Source: Pomphorhynchus laevis (Eukaryota; Acanthocephala; Palaeacanthocephala; Echinorhynchida; Pomphorhynchidae). Taken from it: a stretch of DNA of 64,000 nt. The notes beneath the pieces were generated by a model, which was not told the origin of the DNA, did not search any database, and worked only from the letters and a program-made list of their open reading frames with translations. A program made the position numbers and the translations under genes. The DNA is taken from positions 104,053 through 168,052 of the forward strand of contig WNNJ02000905.1 in the NCBI GenBank assembly GCA_012934845.2. The letters are read 5' to 3'. Shown piece after piece: positions 54,695 to 64,000 of the stretch; position 1 is the first letter of the stretch; the number at the start of each line of letters is the position of its first letter.

Positions 54695-57314
54695 AAATCT
54701 TCAACTTATCTTTACGTCCTCAGGTCCAGAGGGATCTGAGCCTCTCGGCCGCACCAGCGCGCCTCCCTCTGACTGAACCATTCGGGGTCTCTCACACACC
54801 TAAGAGTCCAGTCAAGGCGGACTATGGTTGGTAATCTCGAGATGAGGAGCTTGAGAAACCTTAGTCTTTGCTATGGGGGCCGTCCTCGTGAGAAGAAGAC
54901 TAATCCCGAGATAGCCCAAGTACTCCAGAGGCGCACTTGGGTTATCCCATTCAATGACAGATGCTGGGCCCGTTTCAGAGCTACCTAGCTTTCTTCAGGA
55001 TACGTTTAAGTCTATCCAGGTCAGCTTTCGCCGACCAATTCACCGTAACGGTGAACCCCAGATATTTTACTCGACTCGTGAAGATGGGGAGTGGTTGATG
55101 CTGCAAATAGGAGGAGAGTGCAGAGAGTGCTAGTCTTTTAAGTTTCTTTTTAGTGGCAGGAACACCATGAAGACTACCACCTGCGATTTAGAGTTGTTTA
55201 AAATAAGATTGGATGGGGCAACTGATCTTTTAATCTTAAAAAGAAATGGCTGATGTCAGAGATTACATCTTTGCACCTGCGTCCAGAGAACAAGGCTGTG
55301 GTATCATCAGCATATACCACTAGATGTTGATCACGTTTAAAATTCTTGAATAGTACAATTGATGCAGCAAGATATAAGATAGGAGAAAGTGGGGATCCTT
55401 GAGGTACACCCGTAATAGGGTAGAACTGACGCGCATCAGGGTCGTCTTCATAGTAGAACCGCTTGGTGTACAGCTATATATCCACCCTGTTAACAATTCT
55501 CGCAGGCAACCCGAGGGACCTGAGAGAGGAGATAACGAAGGGAATGGAGATCCGGTCAAATGCAGCTGAAAAATCAAGAAAAACAGCCACAGCAAGCTGA
55601 TGACTATTATCCTGACAAAACTGATGCACTTCACCAATTGCTGAATGTACTGGGCGCCCTTTGTCAAACCCATGACAACTCGGTTGGATCAAATTACGCC
55701 TACATAAATGAACGCGGATTCTACGCGCAAGCCCTTTCTCATAGATGGATATGAGGGAGTTTTGAATCGAGATGGGCCGCAGATCTTTAGGACAAGTGAT
55801 TAATCTCTTTTTAGGTAAAAAAACTCGACGGCTGATATTGATGTCCGCTATGTCGAACTGGGAGGCTAATAGCATTGTGATGGCGACCTCTTTTCTCTGA
55901 TTGTATGTCAAAAGCTGACAGACACGAGTGGAGATTGGCGCGTGGGATTTTGAGGTGCCCAAGAGTGGTTCCTAGGAGTTAATGATATCTGTCACACATA
56001 AGTCCCTACTCCTGAAGTCACACCAATGCGGGATTAGTTGGGGAGATTGAGTGGCTCAATAATTATGTGAGGAAAGTGGTTCCTCTAAAACTTTGTCAAG
56101 GTCAATCCTACCAATCCAAACCAAGGCTTTATCCTTCCAGCAGACAAACTTCTCCTTCTTGAATATCTTCCAGAAGGAAGCCTGATAAGAGTTTAGGTGA
56201 GCAATGCTTGCCCTATCCCTGCTCGGCTGGAGCCTATATCTAGAGCTTTAGTATTCATTCGAGACGATCTGTCTGGCGGAAACAGAGAGATTGGGAAGGT
56301 GTAACATTTTTGCTAGGACCTTTAGTTTTGTTGGAGTAGGATTGCATATTCGACCTTTATAGGTAGTCGAAAGGATCGCGGTAGCTTGCGATGAGAGGTA
56401 GGAATTAAATTCGGTCAAACTCTCAATTCCAATTCTGGGGAAGAGTTGGATAGCTGCCTGAAAGAAGGCCACTCTAATAGGGTCAAAGTGAAACCTTCTT
56501 CTAAGCAACGTATCGTCCTCTAGCCGCTAGCGAATTAGGTAATGAGAGGTGATCTGTTGTTGACACGACTGCTCAGTGCAACTGTGTTTCAACTACCACA
56601 TCTTATGTAGCAGTAATATGTCGAGGAGAGAATTTGTTGTAGAGCAATGAAAGGTGGAGGAAGGTGGTTTATGAATTAGATAGTCGATCCTTGCTCTGCG
56701 GAGTGCTGCATTAATCCAACGACCAGTTCTGTTGCTAAAGTCACCGAGTAACATGCCATAACCGCTCCATAAAATTCGATTCACGAGGTCACGGTTTTTG
56801 TGGATTTATCCTGGCCGAATATAGGACACCACGGGAATGGGGAAGCCTTTAATCCCTTTTATAAAGCGAGCATTAGAGATTTTGTAATCAGTTTCTAGGA
56901 CTGATATATCTTCTTCTGAAATGAATGTGGGCATATTATTTATCTTTATTGTTGCCGGGATTGGTTTGGAAACAATTATAACTTGTTCCGGATGCTCCTT
57001 TTTAAAGTTGTCGACGTACGGCATTGCCAGATCAGGAGTGCAAAATGAGATTTTAATCTCAAATTCATAATATTTAATCGCATTGAACAATATCCTTTTT
57101 TTAAATCAATTGGCAAAGCCTCTTATAAAAACATTGAACATGTTCCGTCTTTCCAGAGGCACCAAAAGTCTGATAATCACGAGGTTGGATAATTTTGGTA
57201 CCGGGGGAGTTCTCCCTCCGGAATATGTTCAAGAGAAGCTAAATCTCCACTTACCTCATTTATTGCATTGGCAGGAAAATTTGTTTTCATGGAGTTCTTT
57301 GAACACTTCGACAT
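54695..57314 (-). mobile_element. LINE copy E4, most complete 5' end of family E
   Basis: Minus strand. The ORF1 start is readable at ATG 57,314 (MSKCSKNSMKTNFPANAINE). ORF1 piece 57,090-56,806 has FEIKISFCTPDLAMPYVDNF and IKINNMPTFISEEDISVLET. The ORF then jumps into the endonuclease (MLLGDFSNRTGRWINAALRR at 56,740-56,680), so the cysteine-knuckle region and the endonuclease start are deleted. RT: LPKKRLITCPKDLRPISIQN, VAVFLDFSAAFDRISIPFVI (A) at 55,962-55,474; a GVPQGSPLSP-type block at about 55,410; YADDT at about 55,310; the tail with VKYLGFTVTVNWSAKADLDR is at about 55,060. Multiple frame breaks. Confidence 0.8.
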
Positions 57315-57319
57315 GCTAA

Positions 57320-58350
57320 ATTTACTCATTTTGATTCGTATAAAATGTAGCTAACAATAATGCGAGGAGACGCTTCGTGTTTGAAAGCAGTAAATCCTCA
57401 AACAGTCTATAACACTAGATATATATGCTGACCAATATTGGGAACATTTTATTTGAAGCAATATTTTGAAGCCTTTATTCATCTGATGCATTTAGTTTCT
57501 TTTCTGGAAGTAGAATTATAGTCTTTAGGATCTACGGCAGTTGCTATCACCTTGTAAGATACTTTTGCGAGTGTCAACAAACTTCACAGTTGCAAATCTC
57601 TAGGATTGATAACATTAAACCTGAAGTTCATAAGGCCTTTGACGTTGAGTGCTTGAAGTAGTTAACACTGATTTTCAACTTTAAATTGAATTCACAAGAG
57701 GGTTCTAGTTGACAAACAGTAGTGATTATTCCAATATATAACAAACTTAATCTGATAATATGTAAAAATACCTAATCTCATAATATGTTTTAATTATGAT
57801 GTCATTGCACTTATTATCCCACCAAGTCAGCAATTCATGTAGCTTATTGAGTTAAAGATACGATCGTGGAACAAGTAAGGCCAGATCGTTGTCACAATGG
57901 ACCAGATATTAATTTTTGAACGGTCTCGGGAAATCCCCCAACTAATTCACAAGTGTTTTGTATATTTAGAAAAAGTATTTAACCGATTTACCCAAGAGAG
58001 ATTGCGGTATGTATTAAAGGAATATAAAGTATCACAATATTTTCGGTTCGCTTTAGTATCTCTTTGCGAATGAAGTAGGAGCTGTTTAACATTTTAGGTA
58101 GAAAGTCCAATTCGTTTACCGTTGGTGTTGAGTTTCGTAATAATTGCTTCCGTTCTGAAGACTTACAATGCATATAGTATTGATTCTGGATGGAATAGCA
58201 ATTGACATGCATGAAACTTATCAACTTTAAAACCGTTACAACGAGCCTGTCTCGGATCCAAAGGTCATCGTCAATTCGGAATCCGGATAAGATACAAGAT
58301 GACGTGAAACACTAGAAAAACTCAAGAGATATTGATATCCAGATCTGTTT
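57320..58350. other. Intergenic, no recognised gene
   Basis: No recognisable gene or repeat. A minus-strand open frame at 57,988-58,224 has no known motif. Confidence 0.4.
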
Positions 58351-58354
58351 AGCT

Positions 58355-59700
58355 AACACATTAATGCGTTATTTGTTAGATATGTCGTTATAAAGCGATA
58401 GCTGAAACTGCAGACAAAACTTCGGGGTAGAAGTTTTGCCTGAAGATCAAATCGCGGGATGACCAGTGTCCATCGCAGCATTCGCATTTCCATGACATGC
58501 ATGACTTGTTTTTGTTTCAATGTTTCTGGTTGGCATTCAATCCCATATAGTGCCAATGGGCGTACACTGGTCTTATATACTTTGACTTTGAAGCGGTCAG
58601 GTATGCGGTGGTCAACATCACCCCGTAATATTTCGCCATTTATGCCATGCTACCGTTATTCGTGCTCGGGTGTCAGCACTCGTGCTACTGTCCCTTAGAT
58701 GACATAGCCTAGATACTGAAACTCATCAACCCTCTTCAGATTTTTGCAGTTGATGTGTCATACCTAGTGGTACCCCGGCGAACAGTAGTCTCTATGGTTG
58801 CGCGTTTTGTTGATCAGCTGTAATTGTGTCCATGCAGAGGATAAACATGAGTGGCGAGAGAGCCGAGCTCTGGTGGATACCGACGGTGATTGGGTATGTT
58901 GGCGACGTTCCCCCATTTGCAATGAACTGTGCTGGCCACGCTAGTGTAAAGATGCTGCACCCATGCTACATCGACTTCAGGGACACCATGTGATCTCATA
59001 ACATACCAAATGAGATCGTGAGGTATACAGTCGAATGTTTTCTCAAAATCTAGGAGCGCCATGTACACCGTCTTATTATTCTCACATTGTTTTTCTTTAA
59101 TCAAACGGGCCGTATGGATTGCATTTGTCGTGCCTCTTTCCTTTACGAATCCGCATTAGTTTGGCATAATATTTACGATCGTCCTAGGCGGTTGTCCAGC
59201 ACTCGCTTGAGCATTTTAATGGAGTGGTAGAGTAGGCGGATCGGGCGGTAGTTTAGGCCATCAGCAATATCGACTTGCCCTTCAAAATAGACACAGCTGT
59301 ACTTGTCCTTTATAAATCTGAGATTTCGTCATCAGCTGCAAACTTGTTTAATAAATCAGCGATGATGATAGTGCCGTCGCGACCGAACAGCTTCAACACT
59401 TCTACAGGAATGTCGTCTGGGGCCGTTTCTTTGCCGTTTATCATCCTTCTAATGGCTGTAGCTACCTCCGTTTCACTGATGTTTGGTACATGTCTCAGTA
59501 TGGGGCTGCGCTGATGATAGACGGGTGGGAGAATTCTATGTTGCAAATGCTGGCGTAGTGCTCACTCCAACGCCACATGATTTCGGGCGGATCATGCAAT
59601 ATTTGATGATCAACATTCTCTATGTTTGGTCGACGTCCTGTATTGCGTGTTGTCGAGATTTACTGAGGCGAGAAACCATATTTCACCTGGCTTGTCGGGG
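58355..59700 (-). mobile_element. RTE-like LINE relic
   Basis: Minus-strand RT fragments in order: RHYASICNIEF-like text (about 59,560), NISETEVATAIRRMINGKET and APDDIPVEVLKLFGRDG (59,546-59,310), MALLDFEKTFDCIPHDLIWY (motif A, LDFEKAFD in the family) and VPEVDVAWVQHLYTS (59,104-58,814), a frameshifted block that would correspond to GVHQGSALSPLLF, and a C-terminal part with VDEFQYLGYVI at about 58,720 and LYGIECQPETLKQKQVMHVM, EMRMLRW (58,556-58,460). These blocks are diagnostic of RTE/BovB-type elements. Broken and 5'-truncated. Confidence 0.82.
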
Positions 59701-61946
59701 TCGGCATATAATGTGTTATAACATGGATTCGCCATGTCAAAGTGCTAAGCCCTTTTGGGTTTGTGGCTTTTATAGAAACTGGAAGCCATCCCAGTTCCAC
59801 CGCACGATAGCACTACCGCTAATTGTTCGAGACTGCTTATTCGACCGATACTCTGTCTTTTTTCACAGCTTTCCTTTACATCTAAAGGAATTTCCTCTAG
59901 CTGCAACCTGAGAACGCGCTCGGTAGCATATGCAAAGCCCCCAAGATTACTCTTATCAATATTTTTATTAAATGAATGCATTGATTTTTATGTATCAGCA
60001 TTTTTAATATGAATTGAAATGTAAAACTCCTGATAATTTTGAATTCTATTATAATTACTTATCTATCTAATATAGCAAAAATGTGTAAGATACGATATTT
60101 TTCACCCTCTAATTAATTTTTCTATGCATTATCTCATTAAACATAAATATGCAGTATGGATTTATTTACCATTAATTTTTTAGTACAAAGCAGAAACATA
60201 CTACTGCATTTCATCAGTAACAATAGTTTTAAATTAAAAACATTTATGTGACTTTAAGTGGTAATAACTTTATTCAAAATATTTAGGCTGACGTTATCGA
60301 GCCCTCTCTTTTTTGACAGTGGGTGCTATGCATATATACTCTAAGTTTATTGATATGAGAAAAACTCGTTTTGTTGATAGAAACCGTAAAGAGTATCGAG
60401 ATGTTAAAAATGTTACATATTCATCTGGTTCTTGTCATAGTTTCCATTATTTTTCAATGACCCCTGTGAGTACTACAAGAAACATCTAATTATTTACATT
60501 ATTATATAATAGATACGTTTATTCAGGTGAACTCTCTTTTACATATTTCGTGGATACCCAACGTGCAATGCTTTGCTCGGAGCTCTTCATATAAGTCCCA
60601 ACGGATCTAATGGAGAAATGTGAATAGCTACTTTAATGAATTCTTTATCAAAGAATAAGAGGAATCCAGAATATACGAAATCTACAACTAGCGTGAAAAT
60701 GAATTAGATTTGTCTTTTGTATATGAGAGAAAAAGATATATAATTATGAGGGAGATGATTTTGCCGGGATGAACTTAATATCGCTTTCCTAATCGGTTAA
60801 GCTTTTTTCCCGTGTTTGCCTTTCTTAACTTCCCGTTTCCTTAACACATTACACGTTCTCAAGATTATATCTAACCGATAATATTAATGCAATCTATCTA
60901 GCTTAAATTGATGTAAATACCTACAAATCTCATATAAATCCGCATAATAGGAAAATAACACAGGGAGTAAACAAAAAGATACTTTTACACGCCCTACAAA
61001 AGCCTGAAAGTTCAATTAGTGAATCTTATGTTTATAGCAAAGCTCGATTAGTAAGTAGTTGCTTATAATAATGAGGATGCGCATTCGGATATACAATATT
61101 CGTTCTCCTCCGTGATATTCAGTGATACTGCAGTTTTCATGTCAATTTTATATTACCGGTAGCTGAAAAAAACGACTATTATCTTGTATTAAAAATGTAT
61201 TATTTCCAAACTACAAACACAGTGTACGTGAGACTCGGTTAAAATGCTACGCGGCAATATAGATATATTTATTTATAGCCGTTGACGACTGTTAGTGGCG
61301 TTGCTTAACCGAGCACTGAAAGTACTGATGCGTATTGTATTTCTTTTTCGTCTTTCGAATTTTAATTTTTTATATAAAACATTTATTAATATTGTATTTG
61401 CTTAATCTACTATACTTTGGAAGATAAGCATTCTATTGTCTTTTGGGGTTCTGCGAAGAATACAACAGGACCTAGTGTGGCGTATAATACTTTTGCATGA
61501 AAATATATGTGAATACATATTTTATATGTGAATAATTCATTTTATCACTCTTTAAAATTATACTACAAAATGCATAATATTTCTGTATTTATTACAGCAA
61601 TAATGGTAACAATATTGTCGTTTTTCTGCAACAGATTCAATTCGTTCGGGTGTTTTTAGTTAAATATATAATAAATTCTTATTCAGTCGCTAAACATATT
61701 TACTCATTCGCTAAAAATATTTACTTTGATCTCAACATCAACTATACAATCTAATTTACATCTAAATAAATCTGCTATTTGTTTTTATATATTCAAAAAA
61801 ACAATTGAATTAATAAAATACTTGTTGCTGTTTACACTAGAAGTATCTTTTATATATGCAAAAGATATTGTGGATCCTTAACATTCAATGCTTTGCTCGG
61901 AGTTCTTCATATAAGTCCCAATGGAACCAATAAATCTTCACTAGAC
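59700..61946. other. AT-rich interval with one short duplicated block
   Basis: A minus-strand frame at 59,745-59,981 has no recognised motif. A block of about 60 bp at 60,550-60,610 recurs at 61,866-61,927; both contain CAATGCTTTGCTCGGAG and TCTTCATATAAGTCCCAA. Otherwise AT-rich with no gene. Confidence 0.45.
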
Positions 61947-62120
61947 AATGCGGACGTCTTAAAAGTTACGAGTTTAAAATAATGGAAAATGATATTGTAG
62001 CTGGTTTCAACTATATATAATATAAATATTATATATATTATATATAATATATATAGTTGAAACCAGCTACAATATCATTTTCCATTATTTTAAACTCGTA
62101 ACTTTTAAGACGTCCGCATT
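61947..62120. repeat. Perfect inverted repeat, two 73-bp arms
   Basis: 61,947-62,019 is exactly complementary to 62,048-62,120 around a 28-bp AT spacer. Arm ends read AATGCGGACG outward and CTATATATA inward. No mismatch was found in 73 bp. The right arm is directly followed by hammerhead-bearing repeat H. Confidence 0.85.
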
Positions 62121-62405
62121 ATCCAGTATACAACGATATACGTGTTTCGCTCTAACGGAGCTCATCAGTACCGTGACTTTAATAATCATCCATAGGCACC
62201 TTAACACACGCTTAAACAATGTCTAAAGCTCGAAAAACAGAACTACCCTTAATCTGAATCATCAGAGGAAATTTAGCATAAGCTCTGTGCATGGCAGTGC
62301 GTATTGTGGTTTAACCATACACCAGGCACTAAATTCATTTTAATAGAAATGCTGTTTAAAGTGACACTTAAAAGTGAACAAATATATAAAATATAATTTG
62401 TTGTT
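62121..62405 (-). repeat. Hammerhead-bearing repeat H, copy 2 (partial)
   Basis: Nearly identical to 62,580-62,865 from the ribozyme onward (shared TAACACACGCTTAAACAATG and GGCAGTGCGTATTGTGGTTT), but lacking the first roughly 100 bp of the repeat, where the 73-bp palindrome is joined instead. Confidence 0.75.
62133..62174 (-). ncRNA. Hammerhead ribozyme, copy in repeat H2
   Basis: Minus strand: ACGGTA, CTGATGA, GCTC-CGTTA-GAGC, GAA, ACACGT, A, TATCGT. Stem I pairs 6/6 with one G-U, stem II pairs 4/4, and the stem III strand ACACGU has one internal mismatch as a self-dimer. Core boxes intact. Predicted cleavage after the A at 62,139. Confidence 0.7.
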
Positions 62406-62479
62406 ACACATGCCCTGGGACACACAATGGTGTACTCGTAAATAAATCACTGTTTTCCTCATGAAGAGGCATAAACACC

Positions 62480-62865
62480 AGGCAGCATTCTATATATCCT
62501 CATAGATAAAAATAGAACGAATTATTCTGCATATTCAAAGTCGCTACGTATGCCCAGTCATCCTATGTGTGACGACAAATTACAACGGTATACGCGTTTC
62601 GCTCTAACGGAGCTCATCAGTACCGTGACTTTAATAATCATCCATAGGCACCTTAACACACGCTTAAACAATGTCTAAAGCTCGAAAAACAGAACTACCC
62701 TTAATCTGAATCATCAGAGGAAATTTAGCATAAGCTCTGTGCATGGCAGTGCGTATTGTGGTTTAACCATACACCAGACACTAAATTCATTTTAATAGAA
62801 ATGCTGTTTTACAGGGACACTTTAAAGTGTACAAATAGATAAAATATAATTTGTTGTTACATATT
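62480..62865 (-). repeat. Hammerhead-bearing repeat H, copy 3
   Basis: Full-length relative of 31,855-32,240, and a near-tandem partner of copy 2. Contains the best hammerhead at 62,585-62,626. Confidence 0.75.
62585..62626 (-). ncRNA. Hammerhead ribozyme, minimal dimer type, well formed
   Basis: Reading the minus strand from 62,626: ACGGUA (stem I), CUGAUGA, GCUC-CGUUA-GAGC (stem II), GAA, ACGCGU (stem III, perfectly self-complementary), A (cleavage base at 62,591), UACCGU (stem I, 6/6 with ACGGUA). All core bases are standard and the triplet is GUA. A stem III of this kind can pair between two copies, as reported for Penelope-like elements, which carry minimal hammerheads in their end repeats. 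Its role would be processing element RNA. Confidence 0.8.
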
Positions 62866-62909
62866 ATATATATTGAATAATTTGTGTATCCAGAGAGACA
62901 AAAGCAGAC

Positions 62910-62955
62910 TATTTTTGACGTTTCGCCCGAGAGGGCTTTATCAATCTAAAACATA
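62910..62955 (-). ncRNA. Hammerhead-like relic
   Basis: Minus strand: TTGATAA, A, GCCC-TCTC-GGGC, GAAACGTC. Stem II is perfect and GAAACGUC is kept, but the CUGAUGA box has two changes and stem I does not pair. Confidence 0.5.
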
Positions 62956-63210
62956 GGCACAATTACAATAGTAAATGAATTAGCACAAAATAAAATTCTA
63001 ATTTAATATAAATAATAAAAGCCATTGGTATCGTGGATGATGTTTGTGCTGAAGCTCGTGCTATGTCCTTATAATAGAAGGGCGTATTACCATTGCATCT
63101 ATTTGAACTTTCGCTTTACAGCATTCCGATGATATGTTGTTCTAAAGATAACCGCCTCTTCTCATCCATAATGCTGCTTTTATATGTTCGATATCTCATA
63201 CAGTCTGAAT

Positions 63211-63376
63211 ATCCATGTGATTAATATTGAGAAATATTAATCACATGGATAACAATTATGTGATTAATATTGAGAAATATTAATCACATGGATAGTAATC
63301 ATTAATATTGTTAATGATTATTCATTAATCATTAATATTGTTATTGCGAAATATTAATATAATTTTTCGCAATAAC
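63211..63376. repeat. Three successive perfect hairpins
   Basis: ATCCATGTGATTAATATT (63,211-63,228) pairs with 63,233-63,250 around GAGA. A shortened duplicate pairs 63,258-63,271 with 63,276-63,289, also around GAGA. A third, GTTATTGCGAAA (63,340-63,351), pairs with 63,365-63,376. All arms are exact. Confidence 0.75.
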
Positions 63377-63589
63377 AAATTGTTATTGAGAAAAATCTTC
63401 AAGCGATTTTTTGCAATAACAATTTATAAAATGACGCTTTCCTTTTTGAATCATGTGAGAAATTCGGTGCCTTCGTAATCAACAGATACGCATTTGTGCC
63501 TTATATAAAGAATAACTAGAAGGTCTACACACGCAACAAGCCGGTAAAAACGCTTTCTGCACCTGAGTTTCGTATAGCTTCATGAGCAA

Positions 63590-64000
63590 TTGCTGGTGTC
63601 TTTATAGTTATCACAAAAGAGGTCGAAACGTACCCTAACCACTTCATTCGACTGACGATGACTGCTGGGTGGTTAGGAAAGTCTTGGAGCTATACATTTG
63701 ACTGATGGATTTGATGATCGAAGTCCAATTATTTAGCATCAAATATGGATTAAAAATCAATCGTAGCCAGCTTTGGCTACTGAACCACAATTCAAGCGAC
63801 TTTTCACCAAATAACATATATATATTGTATCTTATGAGATCATAAAGATCGATTGAAATCGGGACTGGTGATCCTTTGATGGATGCTTGTTTATATATTG
63901 AATAGTTGCTAGGTCACACAAGGTGACGTTCGCATTGAAAACCAGCTACAGAATCCTTCCTTCATGATATCCAATTCCATACACCCTGACTACTAACGGC
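63590..64000 (+). repeat. PLE-type end repeats, second copies
   Basis: 63,655-63,790 repeats 45,265-45,410 and 63,830-64,000 repeats 31,420-31,590, both in the same orientation. The final bases (TGACTACTAACGGC) resemble, in inverse orientation, the text near 31,765. The window ends inside this block. Confidence 0.6.

Noticed and set aside
60550-60610. The block with GCTCGGAGCTC (and 61,866-61,927) as another hammerhead
   Set aside because: On the minus strand the boxes would be AUGAAGA and AAAGC with a one-base loop, too far from the hammerhead core.

Overview
This is eukaryotic, AT-rich, non-coding-dominated DNA of an invertebrate animal. The only clear host gene is an intact RBBP4/Caf1-55 (histone-chaperone WD40) gene at 48,733-50,058. 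It reads without introns, and some of its residues resemble nematode LIN-53, so a nematode is my best guess, held loosely. Nearly everything else recognisable is retrotransposon, mostly dead. I saw no tRNA, rRNA or CRISPR, and no prokaryotic signals.

Local names used below. Families A, B, C and D are non-LTR elements of the CR1/L2 (Jockey superfamily) kind with two ORFs: A1 26.4-30.8 kb (-), A2 13.9-17.8 kb (-), A3 40.1-40.7 kb (+); B1 8.5-12.5 kb (-), B2 36.3-38.1 plus 40.0-40.1 kb (+); C 32.4-36.25 kb (+); D1 19.9-24.3 kb (+), D2 38.1-40.0 kb (+, inserted into B2). Family E is an I-clade-like LINE with four copies: E1 3.1-6.8 kb (-), E2 51.6-52.8 kb (-), E3 52.9-53.9 kb (+), E4 54.7-57.3 kb (-). 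G1 and G2 are CR1-like relics on either side of E1. An RTE-like relic lies at 58.4-59.7 kb (-). Three Penelope-like elements (PLE1-3) lie at 40.8-47.2 kb. A broken Ty3/gypsy fossil lies between D1 and A1.

Layout: 0-1.7 kb AT-rich; 1.7-8.4 kb G1/E1/G2; 8.5-12.5 kb B1; 13.3-13.8 kb an unrecognised intact ORF; 13.9-17.8 kb A2; 17.8-19.9 kb AT-rich; 19.9-30.85 kb D1, gypsy fossil, A1; 31.4-32.25 kb PLE-type repeats with a hammerhead relic; 32.4-40.7 kb C, B2 (split by D2), A3; 40.8-48.4 kb PLE cluster with hammerhead-like motifs and large inverted repeats; 48.7-50.06 kb RBBP4; 51.1-57.3 kb repeat and family E copies; 58.4-59.7 kb RTE; 60-64 kb AT-rich DNA with PLE-type repeats, a well-formed hammerhead ribozyme and a perfect 73-bp-arm inverted repeat.

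The most interesting material is shared architecture in the CR1/L2-like families. (1) Upstream of ORF1 lie short tandem arrays with a 10- or 20-bp period. In A1 and B1 they are exactly five units of 20 bp with unrelated unit sequences, next to an almost identical GC-rich 15-mer. (2) ORF1 begins with a Cys-rich finger found in all four families. (3) In A1 and D1, ORF2 is in the -1 frame of ORF1, and an in-frame A AAT TTT slippery heptamer lies in the junction. In D1, ORF2 has no AUG near its start. (4) The 3' UTR ends in a small hairpin whose stem changes by compensating substitutions between copies. D1 is the best preserved, with an uninterrupted ORF2 of about 980 codons.
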